A DNA stretch of 13,353 nucleotides from Propionibacteriaceae bacterium. GTDB lineage: Bacteria > Actinomycetota > Actinomycetes > Propionibacteriales > Propionibacteriaceae. Below, piece by piece: positions 1 through 7,609 of this stretch. The stretch covers positions 1 to 13,353 of the forward strand of contig JAGQUI010000028.1 in assembly GCA_020438595.1 (NCBI GenBank), in the 5' to 3' direction. Position 1 is the stretch's first letter. Each line of letters begins with the position of its first letter. The notes under the pieces were generated by a model. The model had not been told where the DNA came from. It saw only the letters and a program-made list of their open reading frames with translations, and did not search any database. The position numbers were made by a program, and so were the translations under genes.

Positions 1-968
1 ACTGCGCCGTGGCCGCCGCCGCGTCCCGGATGACGGCGATGGCGGGTGAGCGCCCCTGCATCGAGATGGGCAGCCGCCGCACCAACGAGTACGCGGCGGT
101 GGCCGCGGCCCGGGCCGCCTACGTGGCGGGGTTCGCGTCCACGTCCAACCTCGAGGCGGGGCGCCACTACGGCATTCCCACCACCGGGACGGCCGCGCAC
201 TCGTTCACGCTGCTGCACGACAGCGAGGAGGAGGCGTTCCGGGCCCAGCTGAAGACCCTCGGCAAGGGCACCACGCTGCTGGTCGACACCTACGACATCG
301 AGGAGGCCGTGCGCACCGGCGTCCGGCTGAGCAAGGGCAAGCTGGGCGCGATCCGGCTCGACTCCGGCGACCTCGCCGAGCAGGCCGCGGACGTCCGGGC
401 GCTGCTCGACTCGCTGGGGGCCACGAAGACCAGGATCATCGTCACCTCCGACCTCGACGAGTACCAGATCGCCGCCCTGCGGGCCGCCCCCGTGGACGGC
501 TACGGCGTGGGCACCTCGCTGGTCACCGGCTCCGGCGCCCCGACCTGCGGCTTCGTGTACAAGCTGGTCGCCCGCGCAGCGTCCGAGGACAGGGACGCCG
601 AACTGCTGCCGGTGGCCAAGAAGAGCAGCGGCAAGACCTCCGTCGGCGGCCGCAAGTACGCGCTGCGCCGGATCGGGAGAAAGTGCCGGGCCGAGGCCGA
701 GGTCGTCGGTATCGGCACCGCGCCCGAGAACGACGGCAACGACCGCCCGCTGCTGGTGCAGCTGATGGCGAAGGGACGCCCGATCGGGCGCGAGCCCCTG
801 GAGGCCGCCCGGGAGCGCCACCTCGCGGCCCGGGCGGAACTGCCGCAGTCGGCCCTGAAGATGAGCAAGGGCGAGCCCGCGCTGCCCACGATCCTGCTGG
901 ACGAGGCGGGCGGCCCGGCGGACAACCCGTACGCGAAGGAGCCGGAGAGGACGGAGGAGGTCCGATGA
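1..968 (+). CDS. pncB: Nicotinate phosphoribosyltransferase, C-terminal part (5' end outside the window)
   Basis: Cytosolic enzyme that joins nicotinate to PRPP, with ATP hydrolysis, to make nicotinate mononucleotide in NAD salvage (EC 6.3.4.21). The reading frame is open to the window edge (first whole codon at base 3), so the start lies upstream; about 320 residues are present of the roughly 430 usual for the family. Visible family motifs are GSRRTNEYA (codons from base 69), the TSNLEAGRHYGIP block, GTAAHSF (its His codon is at 198-200; this segment holds the conserved, probably phospho-accepting His by family knowledge), AIRLDSGDL around bases 349-375, and GVGTSLVTGSGAP near 507-545. The stop overlaps the pncA start by four bases (ATGA), so the two are probably translated in a coupled way. 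The match is clear; only the N-terminus is missing. Confidence 0.95.
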   Translation, partial: CAVAAAASRMTAMAGERPCIEMGSRRTNEYAAVAAARAAYVAGFASTSNLEAGRHYGIPTTGTAAHSFTLLHDSEEEAFRAQLKTLGKGTTLLVDTYDIEEAVRTGVRLSKGKLGAIRLDSGDLAEQAADVRALLDSLGATKTRIIVTSDLDEYQIAALRAAPVDGYGVGTSLVTGSGAPTCGFVYKLVARAASEDRDAELLPVAKKSSGKTSVGGRKYALRRIGRKCRAEAEVVGIGTAPENDGNDRPLLVQLMAKGRPIGREPLEAARERHLAARAELPQSALKMSKGEPALPTILLDEAGGPADNPYAKEPERTEEVR

Positions 969-1519
969 GCAGGGCGCTGATCGTCGTCGACGTGCAGAAC
1001 GACTTCTGCGAGGGCGGGTCGCTGGCGGTGGCCGGAGGCGCCGCCGTCGCCGGCCACGTCGCCGAACTGCTGGCCGGCGACCACGGCTACGACCAGGTCG
1101 TGGCCACCCGCGACCACCACATCGACCCGGGCGACCACTTCTCCCCCACCCCGGACTACGTCGACTCCTGGCCCGTGCACTGCGTGGCGGGCACGCCCGG
1201 CGCCGACCTGCACCCGGCGCTGGCCGCCACCGGCTTCGACGCCGTCTTCGACAAGGGCGAGTACGCGGCCGCCTACTCCGGCTTCGAAGGCGCCTGCGGC
1301 GGCGAGGGCCTGGCCGAATGGCTCGCCGACCACGACGTCGAGCAGGTGGACGTGGTCGGCATCGCGACCGACTACTGCGTCCGGGCCACCGCATTGGACG
1401 CGGCCAAGGCCGGCCTCGCCGTCCGGGTCCGGCTCGACCTGACCGCAGCGGTCGCGCCCGACCGGCTCGGCACCACGATGGCGGACTTCGCCGCGGCCGG
1501 GATCGAGGTGACCGGATGA
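965..1519 (+). CDS. pncA: Nicotinamidase (nicotinamide amidohydrolase)
   Basis: Hydrolyses nicotinamide to nicotinate and ammonia, feeding the PncB reaction encoded just upstream. The 184-residue product has the usual length of the isochorismatase-like nicotinamidases. The catalytic triad is visible as Asp9 (VVDVQNDFC), Lys97 (FDKGEY) and Cys138 (GIATDYCV). The metal-binding set is Asp50, His52, His58 and His72, a spacing nearly identical to that described for Mycobacterium tuberculosis PncA, so the enzyme should be active and might also hydrolyse pyrazinamide. The ATG at 965 is chosen because it overlaps the pncB stop as ATGA and places MSRALIVVDVQNDF at the N-terminus; in-frame codons upstream have no family similarity. 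The stop overlaps the next gene in the same way, giving a tight three-gene operon. Confidence 0.96.
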   Translation: MSRALIVVDVQNDFCEGGSLAVAGGAAVAGHVAELLAGDHGYDQVVATRDHHIDPGDHFSPTPDYVDSWPVHCVAGTPGADLHPALAATGFDAVFDKGEYAAAYSGFEGACGGEGLAEWLADHDVEQVDVVGIATDYCVRATALDAAKAGLAVRVRLDLTAAVAPDRLGTTMADFAAAGIEVTG

Positions 1520-2088
1520 GGACCGTCGCCTGGGCCGAGGGCGCCTGGACCAACCCGCCGGCCGCCGTGGTCGCGGACGCGGACGGGCTCACCGCCACCG
1601 CCGTGGCCGAGTCCGACGCGTGGCGGCACACGTCCTACGGGTTCGTGCACGACACCGAGCACGCCCTGCTGGCCCCGCTGGCGGTCGACGAGGCGGTCGA
1701 GGTGACGCTGCGCACCACCTTCACCGGCCAGTTCGACCAGGCCGGCGTGTTCGTCCGCGCCGACGACGAGCACTGGGTGAAGGCGGGCCTGGAGTTCGCC
1801 GACGGCGTGCTCAACCTCGGCGCGGTGGTCACTCTGGAGCGCTCGGACTGGTCGGTCGCGCCAGTGGACTGGAACGGCCGCAGCGTGACCGTCCGGGTCA
1901 GTCGGGCCGCCGAGTCGCTCACCGTCCGCGCGCGCGTCGGGGACGAGCCGTTCCGGCTGGTCCGGGTGGCGCCGTTCGTCGGCGGCGAGGTCTCGGCGGG
2001 CCCGTTCCTCTGTGCGCCGACGCGGGCCGGGTTCAGCGCCCGGTTCGTGGCCTGGCAGGTGGGTCCGGCGGACGCGTCCCTGCACTGA
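1516..2088 (+). CDS. DUF1349 family protein (concanavalin-like beta-sandwich), third gene of the NAD-salvage operon
   Basis: A 190-residue protein without signal peptide or membrane helix, so probably cytosolic. The core FDQAGVFVRADDEHWVKAGL (about residues 73-92) followed by EFADG matches the hallmark of DUF1349, a concanavalin A-like beta-sandwich family also found in proteins called regulation of enolase protein 1. The remainder is rich in alternating hydrophobic beta-strand patterns, e.g. SVTVRVSR near residues 123-130 and FSARFVAWQVG near the C-terminus. The family's biochemical role is not firmly known; carbohydrate or small-ligand binding is inferred from the fold. The ATG overlaps the pncA stop (ATGA), so expression is very probably coupled to nicotinamide salvage. 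Family call is confident, function open. Confidence 0.85.
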   Translation: MRTVAWAEGAWTNPPAAVVADADGLTATAVAESDAWRHTSYGFVHDTEHALLAPLAVDEAVEVTLRTTFTGQFDQAGVFVRADDEHWVKAGLEFADGVLNLGAVVTLERSDWSVAPVDWNGRSVTVRVSRAAESLTVRARVGDEPFRLVRVAPFVGGEVSAGPFLCAPTRAGFSARFVAWQVGPADASLH

Positions 2089-2149
2089 GACCACGCGGCC
2101 CGGCTGCGCGTTTCTGGACACGAGCGCCTGAACGGGGTTCGCTGGTCGC

Positions 2150-3892
2150 ATGCTGACACCCCCCGGCCGGCGCACCGTGGCGGTGGTGCTCGCCACCCTG
2201 GCGCTCGTCGCCTGCTCGCCCGCGTCCCCCGCGCCCTCGCTGACGCCGTCGCCCGACGGCGCGCCCGCGGCACCGGCGTCGGTGGCGACCGCGGACGACC
2301 CGTCCGGCCCGCGCTACCCGGCGTCCGTCCCGACCGGGACGAAGCCCGTCGTACGCACCGGTGATGACTGGACGATGCCCGCGTGGGTGCGTCCGGCGGC
2401 ATTCGCCGGATTCTTCTCCGAGGTCGCGTCCCCGGAGCAGCACGTCCCGGTGCGGTCGGTCGACGTGACCTGGCGGCAGATCGCGCCCACCGAGGACGGC
2501 CCGCTCGACCTCACCTCGTCCGGGAAGGCGCAGGGGATGCGCCTCGATCCGCTGGGCGGCCAGCTCGCCGAGGCCGGGCCGTACTGGCTGCGGCTGTTCG
2601 CCAGCGGCGTGGACTGGGCTCCGGCGTGGGTGGCGACGAAGTGCGGCGTGAGCGGCATCGGGCCGGACTACGACGGGGAGAAGCACCTGCCGATCTGGGA
2701 CGACTGCGTGTGGTCGGCGCTGCGGGACACCTGGCACAGGCTGCTTGTCGACCAGGGCGTGCTCGACGACCCGGACTTCCGGTTCGCCTACGTTCCCGGC
2801 GGGTTCACCTGGGTGGAGTTCGACTACGACATCATCACGAAGGCCGTGAAGCAGCACCTGCTCACCGAGCAGCAGTACCTGGACTGGTACGCGCGGATGC
2901 TGGACGACCTGGCCGACATCGCGGGCGACCGCGTGGGCCAGTTGGTGTTCACCGGCGAGGACTACCCGTGGGGGCCGTTCGGCGGGGCGGAGGACCTGCT
3001 CGCCGCCGCGGCCGTCCAGCACGGCTTCGGGGTGCGGACCGGGATCACCGAGGAGTTCAACTTCCACCTCAGCGAGACCCCCGCGTACGGCTCGCAGGTG
3101 CAGCCGGACGGCCACCTCACGCTCACCCGGGACGCGTCCGGCTCGCCGAAGGTGTTCGCGAGCGAGAACGAGTGCTACCGGGCGTGCGGCTACCATGCGA
3201 AGAAGCTGAAGTACACCGTCGTACACAGCAACCTGAAGGCGCTCCAGCTCCAGCTGAACTGGCTCTACGTCGTGCCGGGCGACTCCTACCTCACCCGCTA
3301 CCCCGACCACTGGGACTGGGTGCGGCTCTCGCTCGGGCAGCAGGTCGCGACCGCCCCGGACGCCTGGGTGGCGCTGCGCGACGCCCGGGACACCTACTGG
3401 GCCGACCAGCCGATCGCGGGACGGACGTGGCGGAACCGGCCGTGGGTGCGCAACCTCGAACGCTGGCTGGTGCAGGTGGACGCGCCGGGCGCGGTCGCGC
3501 ACCGCACGAAGGTGGACACCCACACCAACGACCCGACGAAGGACAACGGGACGGCCTACGAGGGGCTGCGCACCAAGCGGTCGGCCGGCGACCGCTCGCT
3601 GGCGTTCCGGCTCGATGAGGACTTCCTGAGCGGCGACGCCACCCACCCCGCGCTGGTGAAGGTCACCTACCGCGACGCCGGCCGGGGCAGCTTCAGGCTG
3701 CGGCACGCGGGCGGGGCCACGCCCTCGGTGGAGCTCAAGAACACGAAGAAGTGGCGCACGGCCACGTTCGCGCTCGACCTGCGCCCCGACCACTCGCTGC
3801 CCGCTGCCACGGACCTGTGGATCGACACCGCGAAGGGCGACCTCGCCGTCCGCTTCGTCCGGGTGCTGCGCCTCGAACAGCCGCAGGGCTGA
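2150..3892 (+). CDS. Secreted lipoprotein, putative TIM-barrel glycoside hydrolase-like protein with C-terminal beta domain
   Basis: A 580-residue exported lipoprotein. The N-terminus has Arg residues 7-8, a hydrophobic stretch (about 9-21) and a lipobox ending LVAC, making Cys22 the likely lipidated residue. A Pro/Ser/Ala-rich linker follows to about residue 65. Residues 80-430 read like an alpha/beta barrel of the glycosidase type: VTWRQIAPTEDGPLD, GPYWLRLFASGVDWAPAWV, FAYVPGGFTWVEFDYD, QLVFTGEDYPWG and VFASENECY. Possible catalytic acids are Glu223, Glu270 and Glu339 or Glu341, but I cannot assign them. Cys165/Cys186 and Cys342/Cys346 may form disulphides. Residues from about 437 on form a beta-rich domain that may bind carbohydrate (LVKVTYRDAGRGSFRLRHAG). 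The ATG at 2150 is the only start placing a signal peptide first, though its ribosome site is weak. I do not recognise a named family; polysaccharide processing is inference. Confidence 0.8.
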   Translation: MLTPPGRRTVAVVLATLALVACSPASPAPSLTPSPDGAPAAPASVATADDPSGPRYPASVPTGTKPVVRTGDDWTMPAWVRPAAFAGFFSEVASPEQHVPVRSVDVTWRQIAPTEDGPLDLTSSGKAQGMRLDPLGGQLAEAGPYWLRLFASGVDWAPAWVATKCGVSGIGPDYDGEKHLPIWDDCVWSALRDTWHRLLVDQGVLDDPDFRFAYVPGGFTWVEFDYDIITKAVKQHLLTEQQYLDWYARMLDDLADIAGDRVGQLVFTGEDYPWGPFGGAEDLLAAAAVQHGFGVRTGITEEFNFHLSETPAYGSQVQPDGHLTLTRDASGSPKVFASENECYRACGYHAKKLKYTVVHSNLKALQLQLNWLYVVPGDSYLTRYPDHWDWVRLSLGQQVATAPDAWVALRDARDTYWADQPIAGRTWRNRPWVRNLERWLVQVDAPGAVAHRTKVDTHTNDPTKDNGTAYEGLRTKRSAGDRSLAFRLDEDFLSGDATHPALVKVTYRDAGRGSFRLRHAGGATPSVELKNTKKWRTATFALDLRPDHSLPAATDLWIDTAKGDLAVRFVRVLRLEQPQG

Positions 3893-3895
3893 GCC

Positions 3896-4303
3896 TCAGG
3901 CGTCCAGACGTTCCACCGGCTGGCCGGTGAGTTCGGCAATGAGTTCGAAGTCACGGTCGACGTGGAGGACGGTGTACCCGGCGAGTTCTGCCGTCGCGGC
4001 GATGAGCAGGTCCGGGATGGACGCCGCCCTGTGCTGCCCCCTCTCGGCGAGCAGCCTTTGCACGTGGACCGCGCGATCCTCGATCGCCGGTGTCAGGTAC
4101 TCCACGGGCATCGCAACGAGTGGACCCGCATCCAGCACGCGCGCCAGGTCACGAGCAGAGCGCGCGGAGAAGCCGACCTCCAGCCGCGTGACCGTGGAAA
4201 TGCACACGAGGCCCCGCTCGATCCGGTTCGCCCACGTTGCTGCGGACGCACTCTGGCCGAGTCGCACGAGCGCGGACTTGTCGATCAACCAGGCGGACGT
4301 CAC
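3896..4303 (-). CDS. vapC: VapC-type PIN-domain toxin (ribonuclease)
   Basis: Toxin of a type II toxin-antitoxin pair; PIN-domain proteins of this kind are Mg-dependent ribonucleases cutting tRNA or rRNA. With the start at 4303 the product is 135 residues, normal for VapC. The acidic quartet of the PIN fold is complete: Asp8 (WLIDKSAL), Glu42 (TRLEVGF), Asp98 (SIPDLLIAA) and Asp116 (VLHVDRDF), so the toxin is predicted active. I chose GTG at 4303 because it overlaps the vapB stop as GTGA; a second in-frame GTG at 4309 would add two residues and is possible. The gene converges on the lipoprotein gene, with only three bases between the two stop codons. The locus is less GC-rich than its surroundings and may have been acquired. 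The RNA target cannot be told from sequence. Confidence 0.92.
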   Translation of the reverse strand: MTSAWLIDKSALVRLGQSASAATWANRIERGLVCISTVTRLEVGFSARSARDLARVLDAGPLVAMPVEYLTPAIEDRAVHVQRLLAERGQHRAASIPDLLIAATAELAGYTVLHVDRDFELIAELTGQPVERLDA

Positions 4304-4521
4304 GACCACGCCGCGTCCATGACCGAGACATCGGCGAGGTCACTGACGACTTCCCCCAGCCGAACGAGGTCTGCTGCACCAATTCCTGGGCCACCCCGGT
4401 GCGCGGCCTGCACCAGCTGTCGGCGGAGGTATTCAACCCGGGAGAGGCCGAGCCTGCGAGCCTGGTCATCGAGTGCTCGCAGTTCGTCGGACGGGAAGTC
4501 GCGGATCAGCAGATCAGGCAT
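4300..4521 (-). CDS. vapB: VapB-type antitoxin, ribbon-helix-helix
   Basis: Antitoxin partner of the adjacent VapC: 73 residues. The N-terminal part reads as a ribbon-helix-helix DNA-binding motif, with strand LLIRDF (residues 4-9) and helices [14 protein letters not shown] and [14 protein letters not shown]. The C-terminal tail (about 45-73), ending DVSVMDAAW, would wrap the toxin. The ATG at 4521 is chosen because GGAGG lies four bases upstream (minus strand); a GTG at 4551 in the same frame has no ribosome site and falls inside the operator palindromes. By family behaviour the VapBC complex should repress its own promoter. Translation of vapC is coupled through the GTGA overlap. Confidence 0.9.
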   Translation of the reverse strand: MPDLLIRDFPSDELRALDDQARRLGLSRVEYLRRQLVQAAHRGGPGIGAADLVRLGEVVSDLADVSVMDAAWS

Positions 4522-4532
4522 TGCACCTCCAT

Positions 4533-4550
4533 TGATATCTGATGATATCA
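4533..4550 (-). promoter_or_regulatory. Putative vapBC operator: two GATATC palindromes one helical turn apart
   Basis: Two copies of GATATC (4534-4539 and 4544-4549) lie 10 bp apart centre to centre, just upstream of the vapB ribosome site. The outer copy sits in the perfect 8-bp palindrome TGATATCA (4543-4550). This AT-rich patch stands out in GC-rich DNA. One-turn spacing suits side-by-side binding of ribbon-helix-helix dimers. The minus-strand TATCAT at 4547-4542 could be the -10 box, so binding would block transcription. The repeats are seen; the operator role is inferred. Confidence 0.6.
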
Positions 4551-4741
4551 CTGCACGATCCTCGCGGACGGGAAGGCGCCGTCGGACGCAGCGACTTCAG
4601 TAGCGGATCCGGGGGTGGAATCACTCATGCGGATATGACTAGCACCCACCGCCGACACTCCTCAGAAGTCGCGACGTTGACGCCCTTCGCGACGCGCCGC
4701 GGCTCGTTCCTCACCACGGCGCTCATCAGGGAGCGTTCCGT

Positions 4742-6907
4742 TCAGACGACCAGTTCGGTGTCGGCGCGGGGCACGACCATGGGGGCGTTGAAGTCGTTCA
4801 TGATGCTGGCCAGCCGGAAGGCCCGCTCGTCGCGGTAGAGCTTCTCCAGGCTGAGCGGCTTGCCGTCCGGGCCGGACAGCGGGATCCGCCAGTTCGGGTA
4901 CTCCCGGTCGGTGCCCGGCTGGTTCTGCGTCCGGCGGTCGCCCACGGCGTCGGTGAGGGCCGCGCACAGCACCCGCGACGGCGTGGCCACCAGGTAGCGG
5001 TGCAGGGCGTGCACGATGTCCTCGGTGGTCGCCGGCTGCGCGGTCAGGAAGCCGCGGCCGCGGAGCGCGTCCACGAACGACTCCCGCTCCCGCTCGGCCT
5101 GGGCCAGCTCCGCCTCCAGTGACTCGGTGAGCAGGCCCAGCTCGTGCTGCAGCTTGATGTGCTCCGCGGCCAGGTAGCCGGCGGTGGGCGGCAGGTCGTG
5201 CGTGGTCACGGACGCCAGGCAGTACTCCCGCCACGCCTCCGGCTGCAGCGGGCGCCCGTCGCCGTCCCGCTCGAACCAGGCGATCGAAGTACCGAGGATC
5301 CCCCGCTGGCGCAGGTAGTCGCGCACCCAGGGCTCCACCACACCCAGGTCCTCGCCCACCACCAGCGCGCCGGCACGATGCGCCTCCAGCGCCAGGATGC
5401 CGACCATCGCCTCGTGGTTGTACCGCACGTACGCGCCCCGGTTGGCGGCCATCCCGTCCGGGATCCACCACAGCCGGAACAGGCCCATGATGTGGTCGAC
5501 CCGGATGCCGCCGGAGTGCCGCAGGATGCCGGCCACCATGCTCCGGAACGGGGCATAGGACAGGTCCTCGAGCCGGTCGGGACGCCAGGGCGCCTGCGCC
5601 CAGTCCTGGCCGGTCTGGTTGAAGTGGTCCGGGGGCGCGCCCACGCTGATCCGGCCGGCGAACAGGTTGCCGTAGGTCCACGCCTCCGCGCTCGACCCGC
5701 CGACACCGACCGCGAGGTCGTTCATGATGCCGATCCGCATGCCGGCGTCCTTCGCTGCCGACTGGGCGGCGCGCAACTGGTTGTCGGCCACCCACTGCAG
5801 CCAGGTGTAGAAGATGATCTGGTCGACGTGCTGCTCGGCGAACAGCGCCACCGTCGGCGAGGACGGACGCTTCAGCTCGGCCGGCCACTCCCGCCAGTCG
5901 CCACCGAACCGGGTGACCAGCGCCGACCAGGTGGCGAACTGGGTCAGCGCGCGGCCCTCGCGGCGCAGGAAGTCGTTGAACGCCATCCGCCGGGCCGGGC
6001 GCAGGCCGTGGTCGTAGATCACCCGCAACGCGTCGATCTTCGCCGTCCACACCTGGTCACGGCAGATCAGCTGCTCGCCGGAGAGCTCCTTCTTCAGCTT
6101 CGCCTTGATCTGCGCGATCCGGTTGCGGGCGCGGTCGTCGAGCTCGGCGTACTCGGGCACCAGCTCGGGCCGGATGTAGAGGGGGTTCACGTAGCGCCGC
6201 GACGCCGGCAGGTACGGGGACGCCTCCAGCGGCGGCTGCGGCTGTGCGGCATGCAGCGGGTTCACCAGGACGAAGCCGGCGAACTGCTGCGTCGCCGACC
6301 AGGTGGCCAGGTCGGCGAGGTCGAGCAGGTCGCCGATGCCCCAGGAGTCCTCAGACGCGACGCTGTACAGCTGGGACGCGTACCCCCAGGTGCGCTTCTC
6401 CCCCATCGCGGCGGGGAAGCCGAGGAACGCCGGGCTGACCACCAGCGTGGTCTCCGACTGGCCGGCCTCGGTGGTGGCCTGCAACCGGTGGTAGCCCAGC
6501 GGCAGGTCGGCCGGCAGATCGAAGGACGCCCGGCCGGTGAGCACGCCGTCCACCCACCGTGGCGCCTCGTCGTCGGTCACCTGCGGGATGTCCCGGTAGC
6601 CGCCTTCCTCCAGCCGGACCGCAACCCGCACCCAGTGGCCGTCCGGGAGGTGCACCTGGACCCGCTTGGGCGCGCCCTGCTCCATCACGACGCACGGGGG
6701 CAGCAGCCGCGTCCACGGGCGCAGGCGCAGCGCCTCCAGCGAGGCGCGGGCATGGTCGGGATCGGACGCGTCCACGTCCATCGCGGCCAGGATCGCGATC
6801 ACCGTGTCGTCGGTGACCTCGGTGAGCCGGCCCTTCCAGTCCCAGAACTCGGTGGCGATCCCGAACGCGGCCGCGAGCTCGGTGAGGAACGGGTTGGAGA
6901 GGGCCAT
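4742..6907 (-). CDS. malQ: 4-alpha-glucanotransferase (amylomaltase, GH77)
   Basis: Cytosolic enzyme (EC 2.4.1.25) that moves alpha-1,4-glucan segments between maltooligosaccharides and releases glucose, in maltodextrin and glycogen metabolism. The 721-residue length fits the long actinobacterial/enterobacterial MalQ type, with an N-terminal beta-rich region (about 1-160) before the GH77 barrel. Motifs in order: RTWGYASQLYSV and SWGIGDL (172-193), the GGIRVDHIMGLFRLWW block with nucleophile Asp471, VVGEDLGVV with acid/base Glu519, TTHDLPPTAGY with Asp571, and NQPGTDREYPNWR (662-674), which replaces the usual NLPGT. All three catalytic carboxylates are present, so activity is expected. The ATG at 6907 begins MALSNPFLTELAAAFGI, a plausible start; the Shine-Dalgarno is weak. 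It lies 129 bp downstream of marR on the same strand, probably with its own promoter. No other glycogen gene is in the window. Confidence 0.96.
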   Translation of the reverse strand: MALSNPFLTELAAAFGIATEFWDWKGRLTEVTDDTVIAILAAMDVDASDPDHARASLEALRLRPWTRLLPPCVVMEQGAPKRVQVHLPDGHWVRVAVRLEEGGYRDIPQVTDDEAPRWVDGVLTGRASFDLPADLPLGYHRLQATTEAGQSETTLVVSPAFLGFPAAMGEKRTWGYASQLYSVASEDSWGIGDLLDLADLATWSATQQFAGFVLVNPLHAAQPQPPLEASPYLPASRRYVNPLYIRPELVPEYAELDDRARNRIAQIKAKLKKELSGEQLICRDQVWTAKIDALRVIYDHGLRPARRMAFNDFLRREGRALTQFATWSALVTRFGGDWREWPAELKRPSSPTVALFAEQHVDQIIFYTWLQWVADNQLRAAQSAAKDAGMRIGIMNDLAVGVGGSSAEAWTYGNLFAGRISVGAPPDHFNQTGQDWAQAPWRPDRLEDLSYAPFRSMVAGILRHSGGIRVDHIMGLFRLWWIPDGMAANRGAYVRYNHEAMVGILALEAHRAGALVVGEDLGVVEPWVRDYLRQRGILGTSIAWFERDGDGRPLQPEAWREYCLASVTTHDLPPTAGYLAAEHIKLQHELGLLTESLEAELAQAERERESFVDALRGRGFLTAQPATTEDIVHALHRYLVATPSRVLCAALTDAVGDRRTQNQPGTDREYPNWRIPLSGPDGKPLSLEKLYRDERAFRLASIMNDFNAPMVVPRADTELVV

Positions 6908-7036
6908 GGCCTGCAGCGACCCCTTCGTGGTCAGCCCCCGACGGAGCGGGGTCAGCGGACAAGTCGGTCAACAATACTGCCCGAATGGTCCGGTCTCGCG
7001 CGCTCCCGACGCGATGATCACGTCCGACGAATCGCC

Positions 7037-7528
7037 TCAGGACTCCTCGAACGGCGCCAGCAACCGGCGCAACAGGGCGGCCAGTTGCTCCCGTTCGGCC
7101 GGTTCGATCGCCGCGAGCACCTGCCGCTCGTAGTCGAGCAGGTCGGCCAGGGCGTCCTGCACCAGGCCCTGCCCGGCCTCGGTGAGCCGCACCCGGACGC
7201 CGCGACGATCGTCCGCGTTGGGCTGGCGCACCACCAGCCCGCGCGCCTCCAGCCGGTTCACCCGATTGGTCATGGTGCCGGACGTGGACAGGGTCTGGCG
7301 GATCAGCTCCCCCGGCGACAGCTCGTACGGACGTCCCGCCCGGCGCAGCGCCGCCAGCACGTCGAACTCCCAGCCCTCCAGGTCGTGGGCGGCGAATGCC
7401 GCGCTCCGCGCCCGGTCGAGGTGCCGGGCCAGCCGGCTGATCCGGGACAGGCTGCCCAGCGGGCTGACGTCCGCCTCCGGGAGCTCGCGCGCCCACGCGG
7501 CCAGGATCAGGTCCACCTCGTCGGCCAT
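7037..7528 (-). CDS. MarR-family transcriptional regulator
   Basis: A 163-residue winged-helix regulator of MarR size. Residues 50-119 hold the DNA-binding domain: EGWEFDVLAALRRAG, the recognition helix region STSGTMTNRVNRLEARGLV (81-99) and the wing RQPNADDRRGVRVRLTEAG (101-119) with the classic DDRR. Flanking helices would form the dimer interface. The ATG at 7528 is chosen because a G-rich ribosome site (GGGGG) lies a few bases upstream and the palindromic operator sits outside the coding region; extended starts would translate through the operator. MarR proteins of this kind usually repress themselves and a neighbouring efflux or enzyme gene and are released by small phenolic or oxidising ligands. 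The MFS transporter 178 bp upstream on the same strand is the likely partner, but the ligand is unknown. Confidence 0.92.
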   Translation of the reverse strand: MADEVDLILAAWARELPEADVSPLGSLSRISRLARHLDRARSAAFAAHDLEGWEFDVLAALRRAGRPYELSPGELIRQTLSTSGTMTNRVNRLEARGLVVRQPNADDRRGVRVRLTEAGQGLVQDALADLLDYERQVLAAIEPAEREQLAALLRRLLAPFEES

Positions 7529-7543
7529 GGCACACCCCCGGTA

Positions 7544-7557
7544 TCTCGATATCGAGA
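7544..7557. promoter_or_regulatory. Perfect 14-bp palindrome, probable MarR autoregulatory operator
   Basis: TCTCGATATCGAGA is a perfect inverted repeat centred 22 bp upstream of the marR start codon. Its form matches the 2-fold symmetric sites bound by MarR dimers. On the minus strand TAAAGT (positions 7563-7558) lies directly before it and could be a -10 box, placing the transcription start within the palindrome, as expected for repression. The palindrome is seen; binding by the adjacent MarR is inferred from position. Confidence 0.7.
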
Positions 7558-7609
7558 CTTTATCGCCCGAAGCCACCGCCCCGCACCGCTCCGTCCGCGC
7601 GCTCCGGCA

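Noticed and set aside
2033..3793. 586-codon open frame on the minus strand opposite the lipoprotein gene
   Set aside because: Composition is Arg/Val/Pro/Gly-rich without any motif, and the plus-strand frame has a signal peptide and protein-like sequence.
4668..4693. GTCGCGA/TCGCGAC inverted repeat downstream of malQ as terminator
   Set aside because: Only a 7-bp stem with a 12-nt loop and no U-run; such a dyad can arise by chance in this composition. The rest of 4552-4741 shows no gene or clear signal apart from the possible vapBC promoter at its left edge.
4726..4734. GGGAGCGTT near the malQ stop, matching the core of the 7610-7677 palindrome
   Set aside because: Only nine bases agree and no paired copy exists here; likely chance.
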